Assembly: GCF_024529955.1 (NCBI RefSeq)
Contig: NZ_AP024854.1
Span: 992,001 to 1,056,000 of the forward strand
Direction: 5' to 3'
DNA from: Photobacterium toruni
Lineage (GTDB): Bacteria > Pseudomonadota > Gammaproteobacteria > Enterobacterales > Vibrionaceae
DNA length: 64,000 nt
Shown: positions 17,813 through 26,173 of the stretch, piece after piece
How positions within the stretch are numbered: position 1 is the stretch's first letter
Layout: every line of letters begins with the position of its first letter
The notes under the pieces: model-generated
Seen by the model: only the letters and a program-made list of their open reading frames with translations
The model's database searches: none
Told to the model about the DNA's origin: nothing
Program-made: the position numbers and the translations under genes

Positions 17813-19431
17813 TGAAAGCCTTTTTCAGTAAGTTATCTCAAGCTGTAATGCTACCGATAGCCTTGCTACCAGCTGCTGGTATTATGCTAGGGCTTGGTGG
17901 TAGTTTTACTAACCAAAGTATGATTGAAGCGTACCAAATTGGTATTTTGCAAGACGGAACACTTTTAAATAGTTTCCTACAGGTTATGACCGCAGCTGGC
18001 GGTATCGTCTTTGCAAACTTACCACTCATGTTCGCACTCGCTATTGCTATCGGTTTTGCTCGTGCAGAAAAAGGTGCTGCGGCACTGGCTGCTACCATTG
18101 CATACCTTGTAATGAACGTTGCGATTGCAAAAACACTGACTGTTGCTGGTATGGTTGATACCACTAACAACACCGTGATATTAATGGGTACTCATTATGC
18201 TGGCGTACTAGCTGATGTACTTGGTATTCACAATACACTGAGTATGGGTGTATTTGGTGGTCTTATTGCTGGTGGTATTACTGTTGTGCTTCACAATAAA
18301 TACCATGCTATTAAGTTACCTGAATTTTTAGGCTTCTTTGGTGGCGCACGTTTCGTACCAATTATTAGTGCATTCTCAGCATTATTTTACGGTATCGCAT
18401 TAGTATTTATCTGGCCATACATCGGTGCTGCATTTGGTTCTATCGGTGCAATGCTTGGTGAGATGACGGCTTCAGGTCACGGTTACATTGCTTCGTTTAT
18501 TTTCGGTATTATCGAGCGTGCATTGATTCCTGTTGGTCTACACCATGTGTTCTATCTTCCATTATGGCAGACAGAAATTGGTGGTACTGCTGAAATCGCA
18601 GGTCAAGTATTTAAGGGTACGCAAAATATCTTCTTTGGCTCTTTAGCGAACGGCGATTACTCTCAATTCTCTTCAACTAACTTTATGACGGGTAAATTCC
18701 CATTCATGATGTTTGGTTTACCAGCAGCTGCTTATGCAATGTACACTGTTGCAGATAAAGAAAATAAAACAGCGGTGGGTGGTCTATTATTCTCTGTTGC
18801 GCTAACAGCGTTCCTAACAGGTATTACTGAGCCAATCGAATTTACGTTCTTATTCTTATCTGCACCACTTTACTACTTCATCCACGTGCCTCTAGCTGGT
18901 CTGTCATTTATGATCATGGACTTGTTACAGGTTAAAGTGGGTATGACATTTAGTGGTGGTTTCATTGACTTCGCTTTATTTGGTATGTTGCCAGGTTTAA
19001 CGGGTACTGAAAACCATTGGTACTACATTCCACTACTTGGTTTAATTTACGGCCCTGTATACTTCTTCTTGTTCCGTTGGTTCATTCTGAAGTTTGATGT
19101 GAAAACACCAGGTCGTAAGGGCAGTGCAGTAGCCGTTGTTCGTAAGCAAGATTACCATGCATCAAAAGCGGCTGGTGGCGCAAATGATTCTCAAGCTGAT
19201 GAGATGATTGAAGCACTTGGCGGTAAAGAGAATATTGTTGATGTTGATGCTTGTATTACACGTTTACGTATCACTGTTAAAGACGGCGATTTAGTAAAAG
19301 ATAATCAATACTGGACTGAGCATTTAGGTGCAAAAGGGTTAGTGAAGATCGGTAATACAGGTATTCAAGCTATCTACGGTGCACAAGCTGCAGGCTTTAA
19401 AACGCAGATTAATGCAAAACTAGGTAAGTAA
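17812..19431 (+). CDS. ptsG: PTS glucose-type permease EIICB (PtsG)
   Basis: Glucose uptake and phosphorylation at the inner membrane, taking phosphate from EIIA-Glc. The 539-residue protein has the EIIC domain first (about 1-435; LPAAGIMLGLGGSF start, IIERALIPVGLHHV and FLTGITEPIEFTFLF motifs) and a C-terminal EIIB domain with phospho-Cys481 in DACITRLRI. It is longer than E. coli PtsG (477), mainly in an N-terminal loop and the linker. The assignment rests on family motifs plus synteny downstream of ycfH; maltose/glucose (MalX-like) specificity is not excluded. The ATG at 17812 follows AAGGAG. Its leader is unusually complex. Confidence 0.85.
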   Translation: MKAFFSKLSQAVMLPIALLPAAGIMLGLGGSFTNQSMIEAYQIGILQDGTLLNSFLQVMTAAGGIVFANLPLMFALAIAIGFARAEKGAAALAATIAYLVMNVAIAKTLTVAGMVDTTNNTVILMGTHYAGVLADVLGIHNTLSMGVFGGLIAGGITVVLHNKYHAIKLPEFLGFFGGARFVPIISAFSALFYGIALVFIWPYIGAAFGSIGAMLGEMTASGHGYIASFIFGIIERALIPVGLHHVFYLPLWQTEIGGTAEIAGQVFKGTQNIFFGSLANGDYSQFSSTNFMTGKFPFMMFGLPAAAYAMYTVADKENKTAVGGLLFSVALTAFLTGITEPIEFTFLFLSAPLYYFIHVPLAGLSFMIMDLLQVKVGMTFSGGFIDFALFGMLPGLTGTENHWYYIPLLGLIYGPVYFFLFRWFILKFDVKTPGRKGSAVAVVRKQDYHASKAAGGANDSQADEMIEALGGKENIVDVDACITRLRITVKDGDLVKDNQYWTEHLGAKGLVKIGNTGIQAIYGAQAAGFKTQINAKLGK

Positions 19432-19439
19432 GAATACAA

Positions 19440-19907
19440 ATGAGCTTTAAATTGAAATACCGACGTATCGGTACCTTCATGATTGATATGGCAATTGTTC
19501 AGATGTTTGCGATGGTTGGTCGCGATATTTATCTTGGAATTATTGCTTATATCTCTAACGGTACAGGCGCGACGCTTTCGTTAAACGATACCATGGCATT
19601 ACCTGCATTATTGTTATTGTTTATGGGATTAATGTTGTTATTTATTGGGGTCTTTATGGGCTATCAATGGATCTGTTATCGTTTATTGGGTACGTCATTA
19701 TCACGTTACTTATTAAGCGTACAGGTAGTAGCAACTGATGAGCAGCCGTTGACGAAACAACGTTACTTAAAGCGTGAATTTAATAAAATTTACCTTTGTG
19801 TCGCAACGTTGGGGTTATATCCACTTTATTGTGGAGCTCAATATTTAGCTTTTTCAAATCCGCCTTGGCATGATCGTACCAACCATACGACCGTTGTTGA
19901 ACGTTGA
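19440..19907 (+). CDS. RDD-family membrane protein
   Basis: A 155-residue inner-membrane protein with the RDD signature: an Arg near the N-terminus followed by FMIDMAIV (RRIGTFMIDMAIV), then two or three hydrophobic segments (about 15-35, 50-75, 115-135) and the paired Asp-Arg near the end (WHDRTNHTTVVER). The family's function is mostly unknown, with some members linked to ion transport. It starts 8 bases after the ptsG stop, so it is probably co-transcribed with it, which suggests but does not prove a role around the glucose permease. Confidence 0.8.
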   Translation: MSFKLKYRRIGTFMIDMAIVQMFAMVGRDIYLGIIAYISNGTGATLSLNDTMALPALLLLFMGLMLLFIGVFMGYQWICYRLLGTSLSRYLLSVQVVATDEQPLTKQRYLKREFNKIYLCVATLGLYPLYCGAQYLAFSNPPWHDRTNHTTVVER

Positions 19908-19942
19908 TTTAATTCTGCCTTAATACAGATCGAACCTAGAAG

Positions 19943-19982
19943 CCGCAGTTATTTCATATTAATGAAGTGCTGCGGTTTTTTT
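19943..19982 (+). terminator. Terminator after ptsG-RDD operon
   Basis: CCGCAG (19943-19948) pairs with CTGCGG (19970-19975), with extra pairing of TTTCAT and ATGAAG inside, followed by seven T. Confidence 0.85.
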
Positions 19983-20134
19983 ATCTGATGATTTTGGGTG
20001 TGGTATATAACCCCAACTCTATTAATTAAGTAGCCATCTTGTCAATGTGTTAGGTTCTTTATTGTTTTTGAGGGTATTTATTGTCTTCGTGGATGATGAT
20101 TGTAGGGAATGGCGAAGGAAGGATTAGATTAAGT

Positions 20135-20155
20135 CAAAAACCAGCACAAGGCTGG
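20135..20155 (-). terminator. Weak terminator after lysO
   Basis: On the minus strand CCAGC-CTTGT-GCTGG is followed by five T. The stem is short (5-6 bp), but its position 20 bases past the lysO stop fits. Confidence 0.5.
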
Positions 20156-20176
20156 CTATGACAGTAGGCGTGATAC

Positions 20177-21076
20177 TTATAAAGAGATAAAGAACAGAAT
20201 CAAAATAGGTACAAGCAAACTTAAAATAAAACCACTAACGATTGCTATTGGTACACAACGAATACCACCACTACTTTGAATAACAGGCAGCGTAAAGTCC
20301 ATGGCTGTTGCACCAGCATAACCAATTGCCGTATTTGGATAACGATTGATTAATAATGGAATCATAATAAGTGCTAATATTTCACGTAAAAGCTCATTTA
20401 AGAATGCAGCACCACCATAAATACTGCCTAAACCATCACCAATTAAAATACCTGCTAATGAATACCAGCCAAAACCTGAGGCCATTGCTAAGCCATTATT
20501 AATCGGAATATTGAGTAATAACGCAGCAATAACGCCACCTAATAATGATGTTACTAAAATTACACCAGCAATGATGATGCCTTTTTTATTGAGTACAATT
20601 TGTCGAAGCGTCATGCCACTGTTGCGAAGTTGAATACCAACAAAAAATAGCAGTAATAATAAGATGTTTTCACTAGCTTGCTCTACCCACGATAAATCGA
20701 CGTTTAATAGTAGCCCTACAATTAATCCTATTGCGACGACAATGACTAATTTACTCGATTCTAACATCATTTTGACTAAGGGAAGTTTGCGGTGTGCATG
20801 CGATGTTGGTGTTGGCCATAAACGATCTAGCCATGGTAAAGCGAGTAGGTTACATACCGAAATAGAGATAAAAAAGGTGAAGGTATATAACAAGATTTGG
20901 CCTAAATTCTGACTAAGGTTATCAAGCCCTGCCAAACTTAACCCCATTAAGGCTAAAATCACTAATACTAAGCGACTGGTTTGAGTATTAATAAACTCAA
21001 GGATATTGGTTTTTTTTATGGGGATTAAATACCCCAGCACCAGTGGTAGAAAAATCAGCAGAATCCCTGATAACAT
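20177..21076 (-). CDS. lysO: Lysine exporter LysO
   Basis: A 299-residue inner-membrane protein (DUF340 family, formerly YbjE) that exports L-lysine and toxic analogues. It is almost entirely hydrophobic, with about eight membrane segments, and has the family blocks VGIQLRNSGMTLRQIVLNKKG, MASGFGWYSLAGIL and TAMDFTLPVIQ. Length and both halves match E. coli LysO (299 aa). In E. coli the gene is controlled by ArgP; I could not find a lysine riboswitch in its upstream region. Confidence 0.93.
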   Translation of the reverse strand: MLSGILLIFLPLVLGYLIPIKKTNILEFINTQTSRLVLVILALMGLSLAGLDNLSQNLGQILLYTFTFFISISVCNLLALPWLDRLWPTPTSHAHRKLPLVKMMLESSKLVIVVAIGLIVGLLLNVDLSWVEQASENILLLLLFFVGIQLRNSGMTLRQIVLNKKGIIIAGVILVTSLLGGVIAALLLNIPINNGLAMASGFGWYSLAGILIGDGLGSIYGGAAFLNELLREILALIMIPLLINRYPNTAIGYAGATAMDFTLPVIQSSGGIRCVPIAIVSGFILSLLVPILILFFISL

Positions 21077-21279
21077 ATTTATCCTTAATGTATAAAACTG
21101 CGTTGAAGTAGTCTTCTAAAGACTTAAATACAATGCTGTTGTAACAACATCATAATAAGTGATTAAAGATTAAGCGTTTGATTTGTGATGAATATAACAT
21201 AATCAAGCAGAAAGAGTATACATATCAACAGGAAGGAACGTAGTTAAAGTATCTGAAAAAGTGTGTGAATATGTGTCTA

Positions 21280-21314
21280 AACGTATCGTCTAACGAGGGA
21301 ATTAGACGAACGTT
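21280..21314. repeat. Strong inverted repeat between HDOD gene and lysO
   Basis: AACGT + TCGTCTAA pairs with TTAGACGA + ACGTT: 13 bp with a single bulged A (21285) and an 8-base loop. It has no T run on either strand, so it is not a typical intrinsic terminator. It is 30 bases downstream of the HDOD gene and about 200 bases upstream of lysO, and could be an mRNA-stabilising 3' hairpin or an operator. Confidence 0.5.
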
Positions 21315-21344
21315 GATGCTTTATAAGAAAAGCAGCTATTGGTA

Positions 21345-22262
21345 TCAAATTCCACAGTTGTGAGTGATCTGTTTTAATTGCTCTTCAAATTCCAATGCTG
21401 GCATATTAGTTAATTCATACATGACTTCAGCACCAGTAAGATCTAATTCTATTTCATGTTCATGGATAGCGGCATCATTTGCTTTAAACAGCAGTAGATG
21501 ATGTGCCATACGAGCAATAGTTAAATAACTAATATCACCGGTATGATGAGGCGTTGTTGCGTTGGTTGCGACAGCGATATAATCGGCATCAAAGCCCCAT
21601 TGGTTGAGAACAATGTGACTGGTTAATGCACAGTTATCCTGAAAAATATACTTGGCAATATTAAAATCAAGATAATTTCCTTGCTCAATAAATTGTGAAT
21701 ATTCATTAATTAAGCCAAATAAACCAATGTCGGCTAATAAACCTGTTAACAGTGCTTTTTCTGGCTCAAGTTTAAGTGGCTTATTACTATATAAATGCAT
21801 TTTTTGACAAATAAGTGCCATGGTTGCTGCAAACTGACGTGAATGGTGCGCACTATTTTTAAGTAATTTATTACATTCAATATTTTCAATAGTGGTGTTT
21901 TTTAATGAATAAATTATTTGAGCTGTAATAATATCTCTAATTCGAATAATACCTAAACGCGATACTGCAGTAAGGATATTGTGACAGACAATATTACGGC
22001 GATTAAATATTGCAGAGTTAGCAGTTCGAATAATGTTGGCTGTTAATACTGGATCGTCGATCAATAAGTTCGCGACATCATGTACGGTTGTTTCAGGATT
22101 TTCACATAAGATATTCAATGTTAATAGAGTATCTGGGATGGAAGGCAAAGTTAACCTATTATAGCGTGCTGCTTTTTTGATGGAATAACAAAGGTTCGAC
22201 TGAATAGCACGAATATGGTGATGGTTATTGGCTTCTAACCAAAAAAAAGATAAATGTGACAT
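21345..22262 (-). CDS. HDOD-domain signalling protein
   Basis: A 305-residue cytoplasmic protein built around an HDOD domain (about residues 35-230). Recognisable parts are LPSIPDTLLTLNILCENPETTVHDVANLLIDDP, VLTANIIRTANSAIF and AVSRLGIIRIRDI, the standard N-terminal HDOD segment, then GLLADIGLFGLINEY. HDOD is a degenerate, non-catalytic HD relative that usually acts by protein contact in signalling. No GGDEF, EAL or receiver domain is attached, so its partner is unknown. It may be transcribed together with the Lon-N-domain gene upstream (114 bases away). Confidence 0.85.
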   Translation of the reverse strand: MSHLSFFWLEANNHHHIRAIQSNLCYSIKKAARYNRLTLPSIPDTLLTLNILCENPETTVHDVANLLIDDPVLTANIIRTANSAIFNRRNIVCHNILTAVSRLGIIRIRDIITAQIIYSLKNTTIENIECNKLLKNSAHHSRQFAATMALICQKMHLYSNKPLKLEPEKALLTGLLADIGLFGLINEYSQFIEQGNYLDFNIAKYIFQDNCALTSHIVLNQWGFDADYIAVATNATTPHHTGDISYLTIARMAHHLLLFKANDAAIHEHEIELDLTGAEVMYELTNMPALEFEEQLKQITHNCGI

Positions 22263-22376
22263 TGAATAATTACAGTGGTAAGAGGTGTAATCAGTTTACG
22301 CATTGTTACATAATGTACAAAGTACGACCTGCTGTTTTTTTGACATAGTTAACGGTTAGTACAGCGAATAAGGGCA

Positions 22377-22973
22377 TTATTTTAAATTATTAATTAAGTA
22401 AGGATATTGCAATAGTTGTAATAGATAGTTAATTGTCATATCTGCGGTTTTATAATGGATTAAAGACTGCTTATATTTTATATCTATGGGTAATATTTCT
22501 AGCCAGCGTTGACAAACCCAAGTGGCATTTTGAAAGCTAGGTCTTGGATAATATTGGTTAAGTTCTGGCATTGATATAAATAATAAGTTGAGTTTGTCGG
22601 CGAGTAATTGGCTCTCTGCATTTATTTTAATTGCTGGCCAATTATGACGAGATTTATAAGTGGCAGTCAGTAATTTGTCATGAGCCATGGTAAGTGTAGA
22701 GACTGAAATTTTATTAATACCTTCAACGACTATCTCTAATAATCCACTATGAAAAGTATGAAAGTCGACAATTGAAACCGTTGTTGCGATAGCTGGGATG
22801 TTGGTCACGGTTTTAGGCGAGCTTTTCTTTGCAATCATCCCCAATGCGAAAGGCTGATTGTGTGTTATTGCTTCCGTTACCATTCTCATATCACAGATTC
22901 TTGAAATAACAAGTTTTAGCCGCCCACCGGGTAATAAATGTTCATTGTGAGGTAATAATGCGATGGTATTCAT
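22377..22973 (-). CDS. Lon N-terminal (substrate-binding) domain protein
   Basis: A 198-residue stand-alone LON domain protein. It begins NTIALLPHNEHLLPGGRLKLVISRICDMRMV, matching the beta-rich N-terminal domain of Lon (PLPLRDVVLFPGMVLPL-type segment), with GMIAKKSS, VTNIPAIATTVSIVDF and LLEIVVEGINKISV following. It lacks the AAA+ and protease domains, so it is not a protease. Such proteins are common in gammaproteobacteria and their function is not settled. The SD-like AAGGAT at 22979-22984 on the minus strand supports the ATG at 22973. Confidence 0.85.
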   Translation of the reverse strand: MNTIALLPHNEHLLPGGRLKLVISRICDMRMVTEAITHNQPFALGMIAKKSSPKTVTNIPAIATTVSIVDFHTFHSGLLEIVVEGINKISVSTLTMAHDKLLTATYKSRHNWPAIKINAESQLLADKLNLLFISMPELNQYYPRPSFQNATWVCQRWLEILPIDIKYKQSLIHYKTADMTINYLLQLLQYPYLINNLK

Positions 22974-23245
22974 AGTTTATCCTTGCTGTTTTAGCGTCAC
23001 TTACAAGAAACCTTATTAAGGTTAGCACTATATATTTAATTGAGGGTAAGTATAAAAAAGGGCTAATTGTTAATTTGTTTCATAAATTTTCGACTAAAAA
23101 TATGCGAGCAATCTCATATTCGAATGCTCGTTGTATCATCTGTTGCTGCTATGGGCATAGAATGATTCGTCAAATGATTGACACTGACAATAATAAATAT
23201 TTGAAGTGTTTTTAGTTGTTATGGATAATATCTGGAGCATGAGTT

Positions 23246-23845
23246 ATGACATTAATAAAAGATGATTATTTGAATTATTTAGCTAAATTTGGTCAGCAAG
23301 AAAAACGATCAATGTTTGGTGGTACGGGTATTTTTATTAATAGCGCCATGTTTGCAATCGTAACGCCGAATTCAATGTATATTCGCGGAGGGGATGAACT
23401 TGATGAAAAATTAATTCATTCTGGTTGTGAAAAGTTTAGACATGTAAAAAAGAGTAAAACGGCTACTGTTAATTATTATGAGATCAATAAACTATTTTTA
23501 ACCGATCAATCGCAATGTGATTTATTAGTGAAAGAATCAATTGCCTTTTCTTGCCGCGATAAAAATATTAAATCTTCTGCTGAAAATCGTCGTTTACGTG
23601 ATTTACCTAATATGCGTTTAACACTTGAACGTATGGTAAAAAAAGTCGGAGTATTAGATGTTGATACCTTTTTTAATGTCGGGGCTGTGAATGTTTTTAA
23701 GCGTGTATGTGAGCATAGTGGACAGGAATTAGATTACAAATTGTTATGGATCTTTGCCGGTGCGATTCAAGGGGGACATTGGCAGTTATTAAGTGAAGAG
23801 CATAAACAGCAATTATTAGATGAGTATCGCCAACAAATATATTAA
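23246..23845 (+). CDS. tfoX: TfoX/Sxy-family regulator
   Basis: A 199-residue protein with TfoX N-terminal (about 5-100; YLAKFGQQEKRSMFGGTGIFINSAMFAIV) and C-terminal (about 115-195; RLRDLPNMRLTLERMVKKVGV) domains. TfoX/Sxy co-activates competence genes together with CRP; Vibrio also has a paralogue, TfoY, linked to type VI secretion and motility. The conserved RDLPNM hinge fits both, so the symbol tfoX is a family-level call. The ATG at 23246 is 8 bases after GGAG. No GEMM riboswitch of the kind found upstream of V. cholerae tfoY was recognised, which mildly favours TfoX. Confidence 0.8.
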   Translation: MTLIKDDYLNYLAKFGQQEKRSMFGGTGIFINSAMFAIVTPNSMYIRGGDELDEKLIHSGCEKFRHVKKSKTATVNYYEINKLFLTDQSQCDLLVKESIAFSCRDKNIKSSAENRRLRDLPNMRLTLERMVKKVGVLDVDTFFNVGAVNVFKRVCEHSGQELDYKLLWIFAGAIQGGHWQLLSEEHKQQLLDEYRQQIY

Positions 23846-23947
23846 CTCGTATAGCTAGTTGATAATATAAGTATATCAAGCGGATATAGCTGAGAATAAA
23901 TGAATTTTTTGCTATGCTGACAAAAATTATGTTGTCATGGCTAATGT

Positions 23948-24856
23948 ATGCAATTATCTAAATTATCAGGTTCTGTTCTTTCTGGATTACACTGTTTTTT
24001 GATTGCCGCAGATCAAATGAGTTTTACGCGTGCCGCTGAGATTTTATGTTTAACACAAAGTGCTGTGAGCCATAAGATTAAGAATCTGGAAGATATTTTA
24101 GAGGTTCAATTATTTATACGGCAACATCGAAAATTAGTATTGACTGATGAAGGGCAGCGTTTAAAGCAAGTATTAGCCTCTAATTTTGGTAATATTATTC
24201 ATGAAATTCGTGATTTAAAAAGTACAGATCTTAGTGGTGATCTTACTGTTTCAGCACCACCTACTTTTGCACAAACATGGCTAGTTCCTCGTTTAACATC
24301 TTTTATTGATAAATATCCTAATTTGCGGATTCATTTACGCACGAGGAATGATTTAGTTGATTTTCAAATTGAAAGTTATGATTGTGCCATTTATTTTGGG
24401 AATGGTATTTATCCTAATTTAGCCGTAGATAAATTGCTTGAAGAAACTATGTTTCCCGTGTGTAGTCATGATTACGCACTCAAAAATGAACTCTATAATC
24501 AACCTGAAAATTTGATGTACTGCTTATTATTACATGATGCTGCGCCATGGGCGAGAGCTGGTAGTAATGATGAGTGGCAATTTTGGGCTCAACATTTTAA
24601 CGTAGCATTACCAGAGAATAGCTGTACTTTTGATCGTGCTGATTTAGCGATTAAAGCGGCAACAACAGGGATGGGAGTCGCGATGGCAAGACAATCTTTT
24701 GTTTCAGAGCAGTTGGCGACTGCTCGATTAGTTTCCCCTTTTGATATGACAATGAGTTCTGCACATAGTTATTACGTTGTTTGTCGTCAAGATATGCAAA
24801 TGTCTCCAAAAATAAAAGCCTTTAAAGATTGGCTTATTAGCGAGATTAATGTGTAA
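23948..24856 (+). CDS. LysR-type transcriptional regulator, DsdC-like
   Basis: A 302-residue LysR regulator: winged helix-turn-helix at about 15-75 (FTRAAEILCLTQSAVSHKIKNLE) and a two-lobed effector-binding domain. The second half resembles E. coli DsdC strongly: LSGDLTVSAPPTFAQTWLVPRLTSF, DCAIYF, LLHDAAPWARAGSNDEWQFWAQHFNVALP and DRADLAIKAA. DsdC senses D-serine and activates dsdXA, but no such genes are here; the neighbours are tfoX and convergent ldhA. The target is therefore unknown. Confidence 0.85.
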   Translation: MQLSKLSGSVLSGLHCFLIAADQMSFTRAAEILCLTQSAVSHKIKNLEDILEVQLFIRQHRKLVLTDEGQRLKQVLASNFGNIIHEIRDLKSTDLSGDLTVSAPPTFAQTWLVPRLTSFIDKYPNLRIHLRTRNDLVDFQIESYDCAIYFGNGIYPNLAVDKLLEETMFPVCSHDYALKNELYNQPENLMYCLLLHDAAPWARAGSNDEWQFWAQHFNVALPENSCTFDRADLAIKAATTGMGVAMARQSFVSEQLATARLVSPFDMTMSSAHSYYVVCRQDMQMSPKIKAFKDWLISEINV

Positions 24857-24875
24857 ATATAATCCCATTATGATC

Positions 24876-24902
24876 AAAAAAGGCGCTTTATGCGCCTTTT
24901 TA
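24876..24902. terminator. Bidirectional terminator between the LysR gene and ldhA
   Basis: 10-bp stem AAAAAGGCGC / GCGCCTTTTT with a 5-base loop. A runs on one side and T runs on the other serve the two convergent genes. Confidence 0.88.
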
Positions 24903-24942
24903 GTAACATCATCGATATTAAGAATACGTCTGCATATATCGT

Positions 24943-25935
24943 TTATTTAATGAGCTCGTTACCTGATAGCTCACCTTTCTCAAAGCTAGATATACTTTCT
25001 AAAGTAGTTTGAGCAATACTGCCTAATGCTTCTTCAGTTAAAAAAGCTTGATGCCCTGTAAAGAGTACATTGTGGCATGATGATAAACGACGGAATACAT
25101 CATCTTGAATAATGTCGTTAGATTTGTCTTGGAAGAATAAATCTTTTTCATTTTCGTAAACATCAACACCTAACGCACTAATAATACCACTTTTCAGTGC
25201 TTCAACTGCATCACTAGAGTTAAGTAAGCCACCACGACTGGTATTTATGATCATCATTCCGCGACGCATTTTTGCAAACGCTTTACGGTTAAGCATGTGA
25301 TAATTTTCTTTGCTCATTGGGCAATGAAGAGTGATTACATTTGCTTGGGCATAAATTTCATCAAGTGTGCAGTAAGTAACGCCTAAGTCTAGTGCTATTG
25401 GATTAGGATACGGGTCATAAGCAAGAATATTCATGCCTAAACCTTTTAATATACGTATTGTTGCAATACCAATACGGCCAGTACCAATAACGCCAACGGT
25501 ACGGCCATGGAAATTGTAGCCAGTTAAGCCTTCTAATGAGAAATTGGCGTCGCGAGTTCGTTGATAAGCACGGTGAATACGGCGGTTAAGACTTAACATT
25601 AATCCGAGAGTATGCTCGGCAATAGATTCAGGAGAATAAGCAGGAACAGTGACGACTTGTAAATTTAATGCTTTTGCAGCCTCTAGATCAACCCGATCAA
25701 AGCCAGCGCAACGCATTGCGATAATTTTAACCCCTTGTTCTGCTAATATTTTGAGAATAGGCTCACTAAGATCATCATTAACAAATGCACAGATAGCATC
25801 AAATCCTTCAGCCATTTTTGCTGTGTGGTGATTGAGCTGAAATTCAAAATAAGTGAGTTGTTGATGAAATTGCTTATTAGTATGAGCAAGTGATTTTTGG
25901 TCATACCCTTTTGTACTAAACACCGCTATTTTCAT
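24943..25935 (-). CDS. ldhA: D-lactate dehydrogenase (fermentative)
   Basis: NADH-dependent reduction of pyruvate to D-lactate during fermentation. The 330-residue D-2-hydroxyacid dehydrogenase shows IAMRCAGFDRVDL, the Rossmann motif GRTVGVIGTGRIG (about 143-155), the catalytic Arg in NTSRGGLLNSSDAV, the Glu in VDVYENEKDLFF and the catalytic His in FTGHQAFLTEEAL. These blocks are those of E. coli LdhA. An AGTGATAT stretch precedes the start. Related 2-hydroxyacid dehydrogenases are possible, but the full set of LdhA blocks makes this call firm. Confidence 0.92.
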   Translation of the reverse strand: MKIAVFSTKGYDQKSLAHTNKQFHQQLTYFEFQLNHHTAKMAEGFDAICAFVNDDLSEPILKILAEQGVKIIAMRCAGFDRVDLEAAKALNLQVVTVPAYSPESIAEHTLGLMLSLNRRIHRAYQRTRDANFSLEGLTGYNFHGRTVGVIGTGRIGIATIRILKGLGMNILAYDPYPNPIALDLGVTYCTLDEIYAQANVITLHCPMSKENYHMLNRKAFAKMRRGMMIINTSRGGLLNSSDAVEALKSGIISALGVDVYENEKDLFFQDKSNDIIQDDVFRRLSSCHNVLFTGHQAFLTEEALGSIAQTTLESISSFEKGELSGNELIK

Positions 25936-26173
25936 AATATCACTCCAAAAACACAGTTTGTTATTCAGTCATTGCTAAGTATAAAGCTTTAATATCGGAC
26001 TAATTTACATGGTTATTATGTGATCAAGATAACAAGTTTGTTGTAAATAGCAAATAAATTGTATGACAAAATAAGCACACTAAAATAACGGTTATAGTAG
26101 TGCTGCTGTGACTAAGTGGTTCATGCTATGATTTGAACCGTTTATTGCAACTTACTTTATTTTAGGATTCAAT

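Noticed and set aside
21077-21344. Lysine riboswitch upstream of lysO
   Set aside because: No L-box-like conserved segments are visible on the lysO strand.
22974-23245. c-di-GMP (GEMM) riboswitch upstream of tfoX
   Set aside because: The V. cholerae paralogue tfoY has one, but I found no matching conserved core here; only a simple hairpin around 23104-23133.
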